DNA of 64,000 nucleotides from positions 3,534,001-3,598,000 of the forward strand of contig NZ_JAFBCF010000001.1 of NCBI RefSeq assembly GCF_016907535.1, in the 5' to 3' direction. Below are positions 37,687 through 46,780 of this stretch, piece after piece. Every line of letters begins with the position of its first letter. Position 1 is the first letter of the stretch. The stretch is from Microlunatus panaciterrae (GTDB lineage Bacteria > Actinomycetota > Actinomycetes > Propionibacteriales > Propionibacteriaceae). Under the pieces are notes generated by a model that did no database searches, was not told the origin of the DNA, and worked only from the letters and a program-made list of their open reading frames with translations. The translations under genes were made by a program, and so were the position numbers.

Positions 37687-38670
37687 GTGGACATCGACAT
37701 CGCGGTGCTGAGGGTGTTGGAACGGGAGAAGGACCTGCCGTTCGAGGTGCTGGCCCGGGCCATCGAGGAGGCGCTGCTGTCGGCGTACGAGAAGACCGAC
37801 CATGCGGTCGCGGGTGCGCGGGTCGAGCTGAACCGCAAGTCCGGCCACGTCAGCGTGCTGGTGCCCGAGCTCGACGAGGAAGGCCACAAGATCGGGGAGT
37901 ACGACAACACCCCCGAGGGCTTCGGCCGGGTGGCCGCCTCGACGGCGCGCCAGGTGATCATGCAGCGGCTGCGGGACGCTGAGGACGAGCAGAAGTTCGG
38001 CCACTTCGCCGGCGTCGAGGGTGACATCGTCTCCGGCGTCGTCCAGCAGGGCAGCGACTCACGGACCGTGCTGGTCGACCTCGGCAAGATCGAGGCGATC
38101 ATGCCGCTGGCCGAGCAGGTGCCGGGGGAGTCGTACACCCATGGGAAGCGGCTCCGGGTGTACGTGGTCTCGGTGCGCAGGGAGCTCCGGGGACCGCAGG
38201 TCGTGGTCTCCCGGACCCATCCGCAGCTGGTGGAGAAGCTGTTCCGGCTGGAGGTGCCCGAGATCGCCGACGGCACGGTCGAGGTGAAGGCGGTGGCCCG
38301 CGAGGCGGGGCACCGGAGCAAGATTGCCGTTGTCAGCCACAACCCGGACGTCAGCGCCAAGGGTGCGTGCATCGGACCGATGGGCCAGCGGGTCCGCGCC
38401 GTCATGCACGAGCTGAACGAGGAGAAGATCGACATCATCGACTACTCGCCCGACCCGGCGACCTTCGTCGGCCAGGCGCTCTCCCCGGCCAAGGTCTCGT
38501 CGGTGACGGTTGTGGACGCGGCCGCCCGCGCCGCCCGGGTCGTGGTGCCCGACTACCAGCTGTCCCTGGCGATCGGGCGAGAGGGTCAGAACGCCCGCCT
38601 CGCCGCCCGGCTGACCGGCTGGCGGATCGACATCCGTTCCGACACCGAGGTCCCTGCCCCCGAGGCCTGA
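37687..38670 (+). CDS. nusA: Transcription termination/antitermination protein NusA
   Basis: A 327-residue NusA: N-terminal RNA-polymerase-binding domain (1-125), S1 domain (about 130-195) and two KH domains (about 200-320, with [20 protein letters not shown] and [17 protein letters not shown]). As in other actinobacteria the C-terminal acidic repeats of E. coli NusA are missing. GTG at 37687 is placed just after rimP. In most relatives ylxR follows directly; here 2 kb of repeats and a nuclease-like gene intervene. Confidence 0.95.
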   Translation: MDIDIAVLRVLEREKDLPFEVLARAIEEALLSAYEKTDHAVAGARVELNRKSGHVSVLVPELDEEGHKIGEYDNTPEGFGRVAASTARQVIMQRLRDAEDEQKFGHFAGVEGDIVSGVVQQGSDSRTVLVDLGKIEAIMPLAEQVPGESYTHGKRLRVYVVSVRRELRGPQVVVSRTHPQLVEKLFRLEVPEIADGTVEVKAVAREAGHRSKIAVVSHNPDVSAKGACIGPMGQRVRAVMHELNEEKIDIIDYSPDPATFVGQALSPAKVSSVTVVDAAARAARVVVPDYQLSLAIGREGQNARLAARLTGWRIDIRSDTEVPAPEA

Positions 38671-38682
38671 CCTCCGACCTCC

Positions 38683-38828
38683 CGTCCTTTCCACCCCAGC
38701 GGGTCGCTCTCGCCCCCGGCGTCCTTTCCTCCCCAGCCGGTCGCCCCGGCCCGCGCGTCCTTTCCTCCCCAGCCGGTCGCCCCGGCCCGCGCGTCCTTTC
38801 CTCCCCAGCCGGTCGCCCTCGCCCGCTC
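38683..38828. repeat. Tandem 36-bp repeat, four copies
   Basis: Copies start with GTCCTTTCC at 38684, 38721, 38757 and 38793, with periods of 37, 36 and 36. The unit continues TCCCCAGCCGGTCGCC and is nearly identical in the last three copies; the first is diverged. It begins 13 bases after the nusA stop. The pyrimidine-rich strand is the coding-strand sense of nusA. Confidence 0.85.
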
Positions 38829-38962
38829 GATCCGGTTCGGCCCTATCCCTCCCGCCCTTTGTCCGTCCTCCGCTCCTTTCCGTCTGAACCGGTCCGTCCC
38901 TAGCCCTTCCGCCCCTAGCCCTTCCGCCCCTGGGCCTCTGCCCTGGTGACGCCACCTGTTCG

Positions 38963-39250
38963 AAAACTCATCAGAACGCGAGTTCTAGGCTCGGATCTGG
39001 CCATTTGGGGTCGAGAACTCATCAGAACGCGAGTTCTAGGGCGCGATCTGGCCGTTTCGGGGTCGAGAACTCATCAGAACGCAAGTTCTAGGCTCGGGTC
39101 TGGCCGTTTGGGGTCGAGAACTCATCAGAACGCGAGTTCTGGCGCGCGATCTGGGCGGGTGTGCTTCGAGAACTCGGCAGAACGCGACTTCTGGGACGCC
39201 TGCTTTGGCGGCTCTGGCCCGAGAACTCATCACGACGCGAGATTCCCCGG
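38963..39250 (+). repeat. Repeat array A, six ~51-bp units
   Basis: Six units share the core CTCATCAGAACGCGAG (or close variants), with the TCAG of the core at 38971, 39022, 39074, 39125, 39177 and 39230. Periods are 51-53. Each core is bounded by AGAACTC and GAGTTCT, an imperfect inverted repeat. The ~28 bases between cores are also alike (CTGGCCGTTTGGGGTC). The last two units are the most diverged. The nuclease-like gene follows. Confidence 0.9.
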
Positions 39251-39329
39251 CGCCAATCGCAGGTCCGAGTTATCCACAAATCTCGTTCAGTGGGCCTGCG
39301 AGCCGTTCCCATGGCCGGAGCCTGGGTAC

Positions 39330-40271
39330 ATGCGCCGCGTTCCACGTCAGGTCCCGCCGTTCGACACCCGGTCACCGTTCTTCCGCTATGAGGCGCTCGC
39401 TGCCGGGCTGACCGATGTCGATCTCCGGGGTGAGCGTTTCCGACGGATCTTCCAGGGCATCTATGTCAACTTCTCGACACCCGTTGACGTGAGAACCCGA
39501 GCCCGAGCGGCTCTGCGCGTCATGCCGTCCGGGTCCCACATCAGCCACTGCACGGCCGTTGAGCTCTGGGGCGGTGTCTCGCCCGACAGTTCTCAGACCC
39601 ACATCAGCGTGGTCTCGGGCAGCGTCCGCTCCGTACGGCAGGGGATCAAGTCCCATCTCGCTCTGCCCGGTGCGGCGATCGTCGCTCTCGGGGGGATGCC
39701 GGTGGCCTCGCCGACGCAGGCGTTTCTGGAGCTGGCGACGATGGGAGCCAGCCTGGTCGACCTGGTCATCGCCGGCGACTCCCTGGTGAAGTCTGCGAAC
39801 GTGGGCCCAGAGGACTTCGTGAGCGCAGCGAAGCAATGGCGTGGTCGGGGGGCCAGGCTGGCCCGTCGGGCGGCACGTCTCGTACGCCCTGGTGTTGACT
39901 CACCGATGGAGACGAGACTCCGCCTGCTGGTTGTCTTTGCCGGTCTGCCGGAGCCCAGAATCAACTGGATCATCCGGAACGACGAGGGCGGCTGGCGACT
40001 GAGGTTCGACCTGGCGTACCCGGAGCTGAAGCTGATCATCGAATACGACGGACGACAGCACGCGGACAGTGATCGGCAGTGGCTCCGCGACATCGGACGA
40101 CGCGAAGAGCTCGATGAGATGGGCTGGCGCATCATCGTGGTCACATCTCAGGGCATCTACTCCGAGCCGGACGCGACATTGAAGAGGATCCAGAAGGCCC
40201 TGGTCGAGCGGGGAGCGGTCGGGGTGCCGCGAAGGCTCAGCTCTGAGTGGACCCGGCACTTCAGTCAATAG
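39330..40271 (+). CDS. Predicted DUF559/Vsr-like endonuclease-fold protein
   Basis: A 313-residue protein. Residues 1-180 resemble the AbiEi-like N-terminal region often joined to DUF559 domains (HCTAVELWGG, LPSPTQAFLEL style). Residues 190-295 look like a PD-(D/E)XK-type fold: S-P-M-E194, RFDLAYP with D227, IIEYDG with E238 and D240, QWLRD, then GWRIIVV. Catalysis is inferred, not known. ATG at 39330 is used; the frame stays open upstream only through repeat array A. Its codon use is less extremely GC-biased than its neighbours. Flanked by oppositely oriented repeat arrays and inserted between nusA and ylxR. Confidence 0.8.
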   Translation: MRRVPRQVPPFDTRSPFFRYEALAAGLTDVDLRGERFRRIFQGIYVNFSTPVDVRTRARAALRVMPSGSHISHCTAVELWGGVSPDSSQTHISVVSGSVRSVRQGIKSHLALPGAAIVALGGMPVASPTQAFLELATMGASLVDLVIAGDSLVKSANVGPEDFVSAAKQWRGRGARLARRAARLVRPGVDSPMETRLRLLVVFAGLPEPRINWIIRNDEGGWRLRFDLAYPELKLIIEYDGRQHADSDRQWLRDIGRREELDEMGWRIIVVTSQGIYSEPDATLKRIQKALVERGAVGVPRRLSSEWTRHFSQ

Positions 40272-40278
40272 CGGTACT

Positions 40279-40560
40279 CGAGAAGTCGCGTTCTGATGAG
40301 TTTCGGGCGGGATCCGGTCGTGGGGCTGGGAGAAGTCGCGTTCTGATGAGTTTTGGGGCGGGATTCGGTCGTGGGGCCAGGGGAACTCGCGTTCTGATGA
40401 GTTTGGGGCGGGATTCGGTCGTGGGGCCAGGGGAACTCGCGTTCTGATGAGTTTTGGAGCGGGATTCGGCCGTGGGACTGGGAGAAGTCGCGTTCTGATG
40501 AGTTTTCGGGCGGGATCCGGCCTTGGGGCCCGGAAAACTCGCGTTCTGATGAGTTTTCGC
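40279..40560 (-). repeat. Repeat array B, six ~51-bp units, inverted relative to array A
   Basis: Six units carry the reverse complement of the array A core (CTCGCGTTCTGATGAG or GTCGCGTTCTGATGAG). The TCGCG positions are 40286, 40336, 40387, 40437, 40488 and 40539, a regular 50-51 period. The DNA between cores (GGGCGGGATTCGGTCGTGGG) is nearly constant within this array and differs from that of array A. It starts 8 bases after the nuclease-gene stop. Confidence 0.9.
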
Positions 40561-40672
40561 AGTCGGGGGGTGGCAAGGACGGGGCGTGGCCGGGGCGAGG
40601 GCGGGGCAGGGACCCGTGGGAAGGGCCAGGGCAGGGGCGGGCGGCGGTTCCGTACCCTGCGGCAGAGGCAGG

Positions 40673-40700
40673 TGCGACCGCTGGGTCAGCACGCTAAACT
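40673..40700 (+). promoter_or_regulatory. Candidate ylxR-infB promoter
   Basis: TGCGAC (40673-40678) and TAAACT (40695-40700), 16 bases apart, lie just upstream of ylxR. The start site would fall on the GTG at 40707, giving a leaderless message. It would restore expression of the translation genes downstream of the inserted repeats. Confidence 0.5.
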
Positions 40701-40706
40701 GGAGTC

Positions 40707-40985
40707 GTGAATCGCCACCACCTGCCGGTGCGCACCTGCGTCGGCTGTCGGGAGCGAGAGCAGAAATCCCATCTCGTCCGCTTGGTCTGGGCTGCGTCGA
40801 AGGTGGCGCTGGACCGGAACCAGGTGGCCCCGGGACGCGGTGCGTACCTGCACCGCCGACCGGAATGCCTCGAGCTGGCGATCCGTCGCCGAGCGGTGGG
40901 CCGGGCACTGCGGGTCACCGGGGTCAACTCAGACCAGGTCGCCCAGCTGCTCGAACCGGCGGTCGGTGCCGACACCTCGGCTTGA
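40707..40985 (+). CDS. YlxR family RNA-binding protein (RnpM-like)
   Basis: A 92-residue DUF448 protein. RTCVGCREREQKSHLVRLV and the PGRGAYLHRRPECLELA segment are the family marks. YlxR-type proteins bind RNA and in firmicutes modulate RNase P; the actinobacterial role is not settled. Normally directly downstream of nusA, here 2 kb away. GTG at 40707 is six bases after a TAAACT element. Confidence 0.9.
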   Translation: MNRHHLPVRTCVGCREREQKSHLVRLVWAASKVALDRNQVAPGRGAYLHRRPECLELAIRRRAVGRALRVTGVNSDQVAQLLEPAVGADTSA

Positions 40986-41206
40986 TCGGGGTGGGCGCTT
41001 AGGCGAATCGCCGGTGGTGGGCATAGAGTTCTCTACTGACATCGAACCGCTCCGGGGAGATGCGCGTACGCCTGTCCAACGTGGGCAGGTCAGGAAACCA
41101 GAAGGTGGGCTTAACGCTCATGACCACTCGATGAGTACACCTCAATGAGCATGCAAGACAACTAACTGGTCCAGGCTCGAGAAGGCCCGGACCTCAAGGG
41201 AGAGCA

Positions 41207-44173
41207 GTGGCAAAGGTCCGTGTCTACGAGCTGGCGAAAGAGCTCGGAGTCGAAAGCAAGGTCGTCCTCAGCACGCTGAGTGACATGGGAGAGTTCGTTC
41301 GGTCGGCGTCGTCGACCATTGAAGCCCCCGTCGTTCGACGGTTGCAGGAGAAACTCAACAACCAACAGAAGCCGGTCGCCAAGAAGGCCCCGGCCAACAG
41401 GCCTGCGCCCAGCGCGCCGGCCCAGGCACGGGTCGCCGAGGTCAAGGTGGAGGCGCCCCGGCCGCGTCCCACCGCTCCGGCGGAGCGGGCCGAGCAGGTC
41501 GCACCCCGGGTCGAGCAGGCCGCACCGGCACCCGCGGCTGAGGCTCCGGCGGTCGAGGCCCCTGCGGCCCAGGCTCCGGCCGTCCAGCCGCCGGCTGCCG
41601 AGGCACCGGCCTTCGAGGCACCGGCGGCCGAAGCGCGTCCGACCGAGTCGTCAGCACCCAGGGCGCCTGGCGTCCGGCCGGGTCCGACGGCACGGCCCGG
41701 TGCACGCCCCGGTCCGGTACCCAAGGTGCCCGGACGTCCGGCGTCCAGGGCCCCCGAGACCCGCGAGCAGCGCGAGCCACGCCAGGAGCGGCCCGGCGGC
41801 GGCCAGCCCTCAGGGCCACGGCCTCGTCCCGGCTCGACCGGTGGCCTGCCGGGCGCAACCCCGGCCCCGCCGCGTCGTGGCGGCGCCCCAAGGCCGGGCA
41901 ACAACCCGTTCGCCCCGTCTCAGGGGATGGGGACGCAGCCCCGCGGCCCGCGTCCCGGACAGGACGCTGCGCGTCCCGGCGGACCTCGTCCGCCGGCAGC
42001 CCGCACCCCGGGTGGCCCTGGCCGTCCCGGTGGCGTACCCGGAATGCCCCGGCCGAACCCGGCCATGATGCCCAAGCAGAGCTCCGGCCAGCTGGGCGGG
42101 GCCACCGGCCCCGGTACCCGTGGTCGGGGAGCGCCCGCCGGCGGTCGTGGCCGCGGTGGTGCTCCGGGCCGCGGTGGACCCGGTGGTCCCGGCGGCGGTC
42201 CGGGTGGGCCTCCTCCGAGCGGCCGCGGTGGTCGCGGCGGTCGCGGTGGAACCCAGGGCGCCTTCGGTCGTCCCGGTGGACCGTCGCGTCGTGGCCGCAA
42301 GTCCAAGAAGCAGCGTCGTCAAGAGTTCGACCAGATGGAGGCGCCGTCGATTGGTGGCGTGCGCGTCAAGCAGGGCGACGGGCAGAAGATCCGGCTGGCC
42401 CGTGGTGCTTCGCTGACCGACCTGGCCGAGAAGATCGGCGTCGACGCCGCATCGCTGGTGCAGGTGCTCTTCCACCTCGGTGAGATGGTCACTGCGACCC
42501 AGTCGGTCAGCGACGCCACCCTGCAGGTGATCGGCAACGAGCTCAACTACGACATCGAGGTCGTCTCGCCCGAGGACGAGGACCGCGAGCTGTTGGAGAG
42601 CTTCGACATCGAGTTCGGTGAGGACGAGGGTGGCGAGGCCGAGCTGGCGCCGAGGCCGCCGGCGGTGACCGTGATGGGTCACGTCGACCACGGCAAAACG
42701 AAGCTGCTGGACGCGCTCCGCAAGTCCAACGTGGCCGGCGGCGAGGCGGGTGGCATCACCCAGCACATCGGCGCCTACCAGGTGGCGACCGAGGTCGACG
42801 GCACCGAGCGCAAAATCACCTTCATCGACACCCCGGGTCACGAGGCCTTCACGGCCATGCGTGCTCGCGGTGCCAAGTCGACCGACATCGCCGTACTGGT
42901 GGTGGCCGCCGACGACGGTGTGATGCCGCAGACCATCGAGGCGCTCAACCACGCCATCGCTGCGGATGTGCCGGTCGTGGTGGCCGTCAACAAGGTGGAC
43001 AAGCCGGACGCCGACCCGACCAAGGTCCGCGGCCAGCTCACCGAGTACGGCCTGGTACCGGAGGAGTACGGCGGCGACACGATGTTCGTCGACGTCTCCG
43101 CCACCACCGGCCAGGGTCTGGACGAGCTGCTGGAGGCCATCGTGCTGACAGCTGACGCCGCCCTCGACCTGCGGGCCAACCCGGACATGGACGCCCAGGG
43201 TGTCGCCATCGAGGCGCACCTGGACAAGGGCCGCGGTCCGGTTGCGACCGTCCTGGTCCAGCGCGGCACGCTGCACGTCGGTGACTCGATCGTCGCCGGT
43301 CCGGCGTACGGCCGGGTCCGGGCGCTGCTCAACGACCTCGGCGAGACGGTGGACGAAGCTCCGCCGTCGATGCCGGTCCAGGTCCTCGGTCTGACCGCGG
43401 TTCCGGGCGCCGGCGACAGCTTCATCGTGGTCGAGGACGACCGGATGGCGCGTCAGATCGCCGAACGTCGTGCGGCCCGGTTGCGGATGGCAGCCCAGGC
43501 TGCCGGCACCCGGCGCAAGACCCTCGACCAGCTGTTCGAGCAGCTGGAGAAGGGCGAGACGCAGGAGCTGCTGCTCATCCTCAAGGGCGACGGGTCGGGC
43601 TCGGTCGAAGCACTCGAGGACGCCCTGTCGAAGATCGATGTCGGCGACGAGGTGTCGCTGCGGGTCATCGACCGCGGTGTCGGTGCCATCACCGAGACCA
43701 ACGTCAGCCTGGCGGCAGCGTCGGGCGCGGTGATCATCGGCTTCAACGTCCGGCCGCAGGGCAAGGCGACCGAGATGGCGGATCGAGAGAACGTCGACAT
43801 CCGCTACTACTCGGTCATCTACCAGGCCATCGACGAGATCGAGGCGGCGCTCAAGGGCATGCTCAAGCCGATCTACGAGGAGGTCCAGCTGGGCACCGCC
43901 GAGATCCGCGACGTGTTCCGCTCGTCCAAGGCCGGCACCATCGCCGGTTGTATGGTCACCAGCGGCCTGATGCGGCGCAACGCCAAGGCGCGGTTGCTGC
44001 GTGACGGCGTGGTGGTGACCGAATCCTCGATCAACTCGCTGCGTCGGATGAAGGATGACGCGACCGAGGTCAGGGAAGGTTTCGAGTGTGGTCTGACCCT
44101 CTCGAACTACTCCGACGTGAAGGTCGGCGACATCGTCGAGACGTACGAGATGAGGGAGAAGGCGCGGTCGTAG
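41207..44173 (+). CDS. infB: Translation initiation factor IF-2
   Basis: A 988-residue GTPase placing initiator tRNA on the 30S subunit. Residues 1-50 form the IF2-N domain ([19 protein letters not shown]), followed by a very long low-complexity linker (about 55-370) of Ala/Pro, then Gly/Arg/Pro repeats. The G domain begins near residue 487 with [24 protein letters not shown] and NKVDKPD follow, then domains II-IV. GTG start; a GGGAGAG ribosome site is close upstream. Long linkers of this type are usual in actinobacterial IF-2. Confidence 0.97.
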   Translation: MAKVRVYELAKELGVESKVVLSTLSDMGEFVRSASSTIEAPVVRRLQEKLNNQQKPVAKKAPANRPAPSAPAQARVAEVKVEAPRPRPTAPAERAEQVAPRVEQAAPAPAAEAPAVEAPAAQAPAVQPPAAEAPAFEAPAAEARPTESSAPRAPGVRPGPTARPGARPGPVPKVPGRPASRAPETREQREPRQERPGGGQPSGPRPRPGSTGGLPGATPAPPRRGGAPRPGNNPFAPSQGMGTQPRGPRPGQDAARPGGPRPPAARTPGGPGRPGGVPGMPRPNPAMMPKQSSGQLGGATGPGTRGRGAPAGGRGRGGAPGRGGPGGPGGGPGGPPPSGRGGRGGRGGTQGAFGRPGGPSRRGRKSKKQRRQEFDQMEAPSIGGVRVKQGDGQKIRLARGASLTDLAEKIGVDAASLVQVLFHLGEMVTATQSVSDATLQVIGNELNYDIEVVSPEDEDRELLESFDIEFGEDEGGEAELAPRPPAVTVMGHVDHGKTKLLDALRKSNVAGGEAGGITQHIGAYQVATEVDGTERKITFIDTPGHEAFTAMRARGAKSTDIAVLVVAADDGVMPQTIEALNHAIAADVPVVVAVNKVDKPDADPTKVRGQLTEYGLVPEEYGGDTMFVDVSATTGQGLDELLEAIVLTADAALDLRANPDMDAQGVAIEAHLDKGRGPVATVLVQRGTLHVGDSIVAGPAYGRVRALLNDLGETVDEAPPSMPVQVLGLTAVPGAGDSFIVVEDDRMARQIAERRAARLRMAAQAAGTRRKTLDQLFEQLEKGETQELLLILKGDGSGSVEALEDALSKIDVGDEVSLRVIDRGVGAITETNVSLAAASGAVIIGFNVRPQGKATEMADRENVDIRYYSVIYQAIDEIEAALKGMLKPIYEEVQLGTAEIRDVFRSSKAGTIAGCMVTSGLMRRNAKARLLRDGVVVTESSINSLRRMKDDATEVREGFECGLTLSNYSDVKVGDIVETYEMREKARS

Positions 44174-44182
44174 GCAGACCGG

Positions 44183-44225
44183 GCTGCTGGGCGAGGCTGT
44201 CGGCTACCGAACCTCGCCCAGCAGC
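44183..44225 (+). terminator. 14-bp hairpin between infB and rbfA
   Basis: GCTGCTGGGCGAGG (44183-44196) pairs exactly with 44212-44225 across a 15-base loop, nine bases after the infB stop. A second hairpin, CCCGCCC (44295-44301) with GGGCGGG (44317-44323), lies just before rbfA. Neither has a T-run; partial termination or mRNA processing is likely. Confidence 0.55.
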
Positions 44226-44349
44226 GCGGACGCGGGGCGGCCTCAGCGGTAACCCCGCCTCCGCGCTGCAACGCCGAGCCCGGTAGCCGAATTTCCCGCC
44301 CGCCCAGGTCTGGGAGGGGCGGGCTGACAGTGCAACGAAAGGGAACGTC

Positions 44350-44790
44350 ATGGCATCGCCACGGGTGTTGAAGCTGGCCGACCAGATCAAGGTGATCGTG
44401 GCCGAGATGCTGGAGCGGCGGATCAAGGATCCCCGGCTCGGTTTCATCACGGTGACCGATGTGTCGCTGACCGGCGACACCCGGGAGGCCACGGTCTTCT
44501 ACACCGTCTACGGCGATGACGAGGAGCAGGCGTTGACGGCGGTGGCTCTGGCGTCGGCGACCGGCCTGATCCGGTCCCAGGTCGGCAAGCAGCTGGGGCT
44601 CAAGTTCGCGCCGACGCTGGCGTTCATCCCGGACGCGGTGCCCAAGACGGCCCGCCAGATCGAGGATCTGCTGGCCGTCGCCAAGTCCGGTGACGCGGCC
44701 GTCGCCGAGCAGGCGGCCAAGGCTGCCTTCGCCGGTGAGGAGGACCCCTATCGCAAGCCGCGCGAGGCGGACGAGGACTCCGCTGACTGA
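44350..44790 (+). CDS. rbfA: Ribosome-binding factor A
   Basis: A 146-residue KH-like protein for late 30S maturation and 16S rRNA 5'-end processing. [20 protein letters not shown] and the [12 protein letters not shown] segment are typical; the C-terminal 30 residues are charged. The ATG follows an AACGAAAGGGA stretch. It ends four bases before the GTG of truB. Confidence 0.94.
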   Translation: MASPRVLKLADQIKVIVAEMLERRIKDPRLGFITVTDVSLTGDTREATVFYTVYGDDEEQALTAVALASATGLIRSQVGKQLGLKFAPTLAFIPDAVPKTARQIEDLLAVAKSGDAAVAEQAAKAAFAGEEDPYRKPREADEDSAD

Positions 44791-44794
44791 CCGG

Positions 44795-45691
44795 GTGACG
44801 GGCTCCGGCCTGCTGGTGGTCGACAAGCCGTCCGGCTGGACCTCGCATCAGGTCGTCGGGCGGGTACGTCGGCTGGCCGGCACCCGCAAGGTCGGCCATG
44901 CCGGCACCCTCGACCCGATGGCCACCGGCGTGCTGCTGGTGGGTCTCAACCGGGCCACCCGTCTGCTCGGGCACCTGATGCTGACCGAGAAGGAGTATCG
45001 GGCCACCATCCGGCTGGGGGTCGGCACTCTCACCGACGACGCCGAGGGCGAGGTCACCACTGCGCTCGGCGCCTCGGCTGTCACCGAGTCCGACGTGGCC
45101 GCTCTGCTGCCGCAGTTCCGCGGCGACATCCAGCAGGTGCCCACCGCCGTGTCAGCGATCAAGGTCAACGGAGTCCGCTCCTACGCCAGAGTGCGGGCCG
45201 GCGAGCAGGTGGAACTGGCGGCCCGGTCGGTCCGGGTCAGCCGCTACGACCTGGTCGACGTCCGCCGCTCCGGTCAGCCGGTCACGCCCGGCGAGATGGT
45301 CGACGTGCTCGACCTCGAGGTGCTGGTCGAGTGCTCGTCGGGCACCTACATCCGGGCCCTGGCCCGCGACCTCGGGGCAGCTCTCGGAGTCGGCGGCCAC
45401 CTCACCGCACTCCGCCGCACCCGGGTCGGACCCTTCGGCCTCGACCAGGCCAGCACGCTGGACCAGGCGGCCGTCGAGCTGGACCTGATCGACATCGACG
45501 ACGTGGCCCGGCGGTGCTTCCCGACCTGGACCTGCGACGAAGAACAGGCCTCCTGGGTCAGGCACGGCCGCCGGTTGCCCGAGGTGACGCTGCCGGCCGA
45601 GACCAGCGCCGTGATGACCGGGACAGGGGAGTTCCTGGCCCTCTACCGGCAGGTCGGGCCGAGCGCCGAGCCGGTCAGCGTGTTCGTCTGA
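44795..45691 (+). CDS. truB: tRNA pseudouridine(55) synthase
   Basis: A 298-residue enzyme making psi55 in the T loop of tRNAs. The catalytic Asp lies in GHAGTLDPMATGVLL; the N-terminal GLLVVDKPSGWTSHQVV and the later CSSGTYIRALARDLG segments are typical. A C-terminal PUA-like part follows. GTG at 44795 is chosen as the frame upstream is a shadow of rbfA. In operon with rbfA. Confidence 0.95.
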   Translation: MTGSGLLVVDKPSGWTSHQVVGRVRRLAGTRKVGHAGTLDPMATGVLLVGLNRATRLLGHLMLTEKEYRATIRLGVGTLTDDAEGEVTTALGASAVTESDVAALLPQFRGDIQQVPTAVSAIKVNGVRSYARVRAGEQVELAARSVRVSRYDLVDVRRSGQPVTPGEMVDVLDLEVLVECSSGTYIRALARDLGAALGVGGHLTALRRTRVGPFGLDQASTLDQAAVELDLIDIDDVARRCFPTWTCDEEQASWVRHGRRLPEVTLPAETSAVMTGTGEFLALYRQVGPSAEPVSVFV

Positions 45692-45818
45692 TCCGGAGCC
45701 CGCTTCGGATGCAGCCCCACTGCCCACAGTGCAGGATGGCTAAGATCGTCGGGGCACCATCGCAGACGCGCGCACACCGATCGGGACCGTCCTGACGGAG
45801 ACGAGGAAGAGGCAGCCG

Positions 45819-46739
45819 ATGACCAGTGAGGCTCCAGCGGCGCCATCCGTCGTCATCATCGGCAACTTCGACGGGGTCCACCGTGGCCACGTCGAGCTGG
45901 CCCACACGGCAGCCAGGTCGGAGCCAAACACCCGGCTGGTGGCCGTCACCTTCTGGCCGCATCCGATGTCAGTGATCCGACCCGACCGGGCCCCGTTGCT
46001 GCTGACGTCATTGCCGCGGCGCAAGGAGCTGCTCCACTCGGTGGGGGTCGACGAGGTGGTGGTGGTCGACTTCACCCCGGAGGTGGCCAACTGGAGTCCG
46101 GAGAAGTTCGTCGACGAGATCATCCGGCCGCTGAACCCGGTGCGGATCGTGGTCGGGCAGAACTTCAGGTTCGGCTTCCGGGCGGCCGGCACCGTGCAGA
46201 CGCTGAACGAGCTGAGCCACGGACAGTGGACCGTTCAGGCCCTTCCGCTGCTGACCGATGGCACCGTGCCGAGCTCGTCCACGCTGATCCGGCACGCGGT
46301 GGCCGAGGGTGACTTCGGCCGGGTCAGGGAGCTGACCGACCATGTCTTCCGCTATTCCGGCGTCGTCGTCAAGGGCGCGCAGCGCGGCCGGGAGATGGGC
46401 TTCCCGACCGCCAACGTCGACGTCGAGCCCGGGATGGCGGTGCCCGAGGACGGCGTCTACGCCGGTTGGGTCACCCGACAGGACAGTGCTGATGCCGAAC
46501 GCTGGCCGGCCGCCATCTCGGTCGGCAGCAACCCGACGTTCGCCGGCGAGTCCCGCCGGATCGAGGCGTACGTCCTCGACCGAGACGACCTGGAACTCTA
46601 CGGCGTGCCGATCGCGATCGACTTCTATCTGCGGCTCCGCGGGCAGGTCAAGTATGAGGGGATGCCCGCCCTGGTCCGTCAGATGCGTCTGGACGTCGAA
46701 CAGGCCCGCCACCTGCTGGCCGGGCTCGAGGAGCACTAA
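45819..46739 (+). CDS. ribF: Bifunctional riboflavin kinase / FAD synthetase
   Basis: A 306-residue enzyme making FMN and FAD. The N-terminal adenylyltransferase domain carries VVIIGNFDGVHRGHVELA; the C-terminal kinase domain (about 180-300) has GREMGFPTANVDVE and the SNPTF segment. ATG start is preceded by GACGAGGAAGAGGC. Usual neighbour of truB and rpsO in actinobacteria. Confidence 0.95.
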   Translation: MTSEAPAAPSVVIIGNFDGVHRGHVELAHTAARSEPNTRLVAVTFWPHPMSVIRPDRAPLLLTSLPRRKELLHSVGVDEVVVVDFTPEVANWSPEKFVDEIIRPLNPVRIVVGQNFRFGFRAAGTVQTLNELSHGQWTVQALPLLTDGTVPSSSTLIRHAVAEGDFGRVRELTDHVFRYSGVVVKGAQRGREMGFPTANVDVEPGMAVPEDGVYAGWVTRQDSADAERWPAAISVGSNPTFAGESRRIEAYVLDRDDLELYGVPIAIDFYLRLRGQVKYEGMPALVRQMRLDVEQARHLLAGLEEH

Positions 46740-46780
46740 CCCTGTTCTCCACGGTCGGCCCCGTCAGCCCGGTCGGCGCG

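Noticed and set aside
38946-39329. N-terminal extension of the nuclease-like gene
   Set aside because: The frame is open from 38946, but its translation is only the repeat read through (recurring LIRTRVLG), with changing frames relative to the repeat and no protein-like pattern.
38963-40560. CRISPR array
   Set aside because: The regular repeat spacing is suggestive, but the DNA between cores is similar from unit to unit, the arrays face each other across a gene, and no cas gene is in the window.
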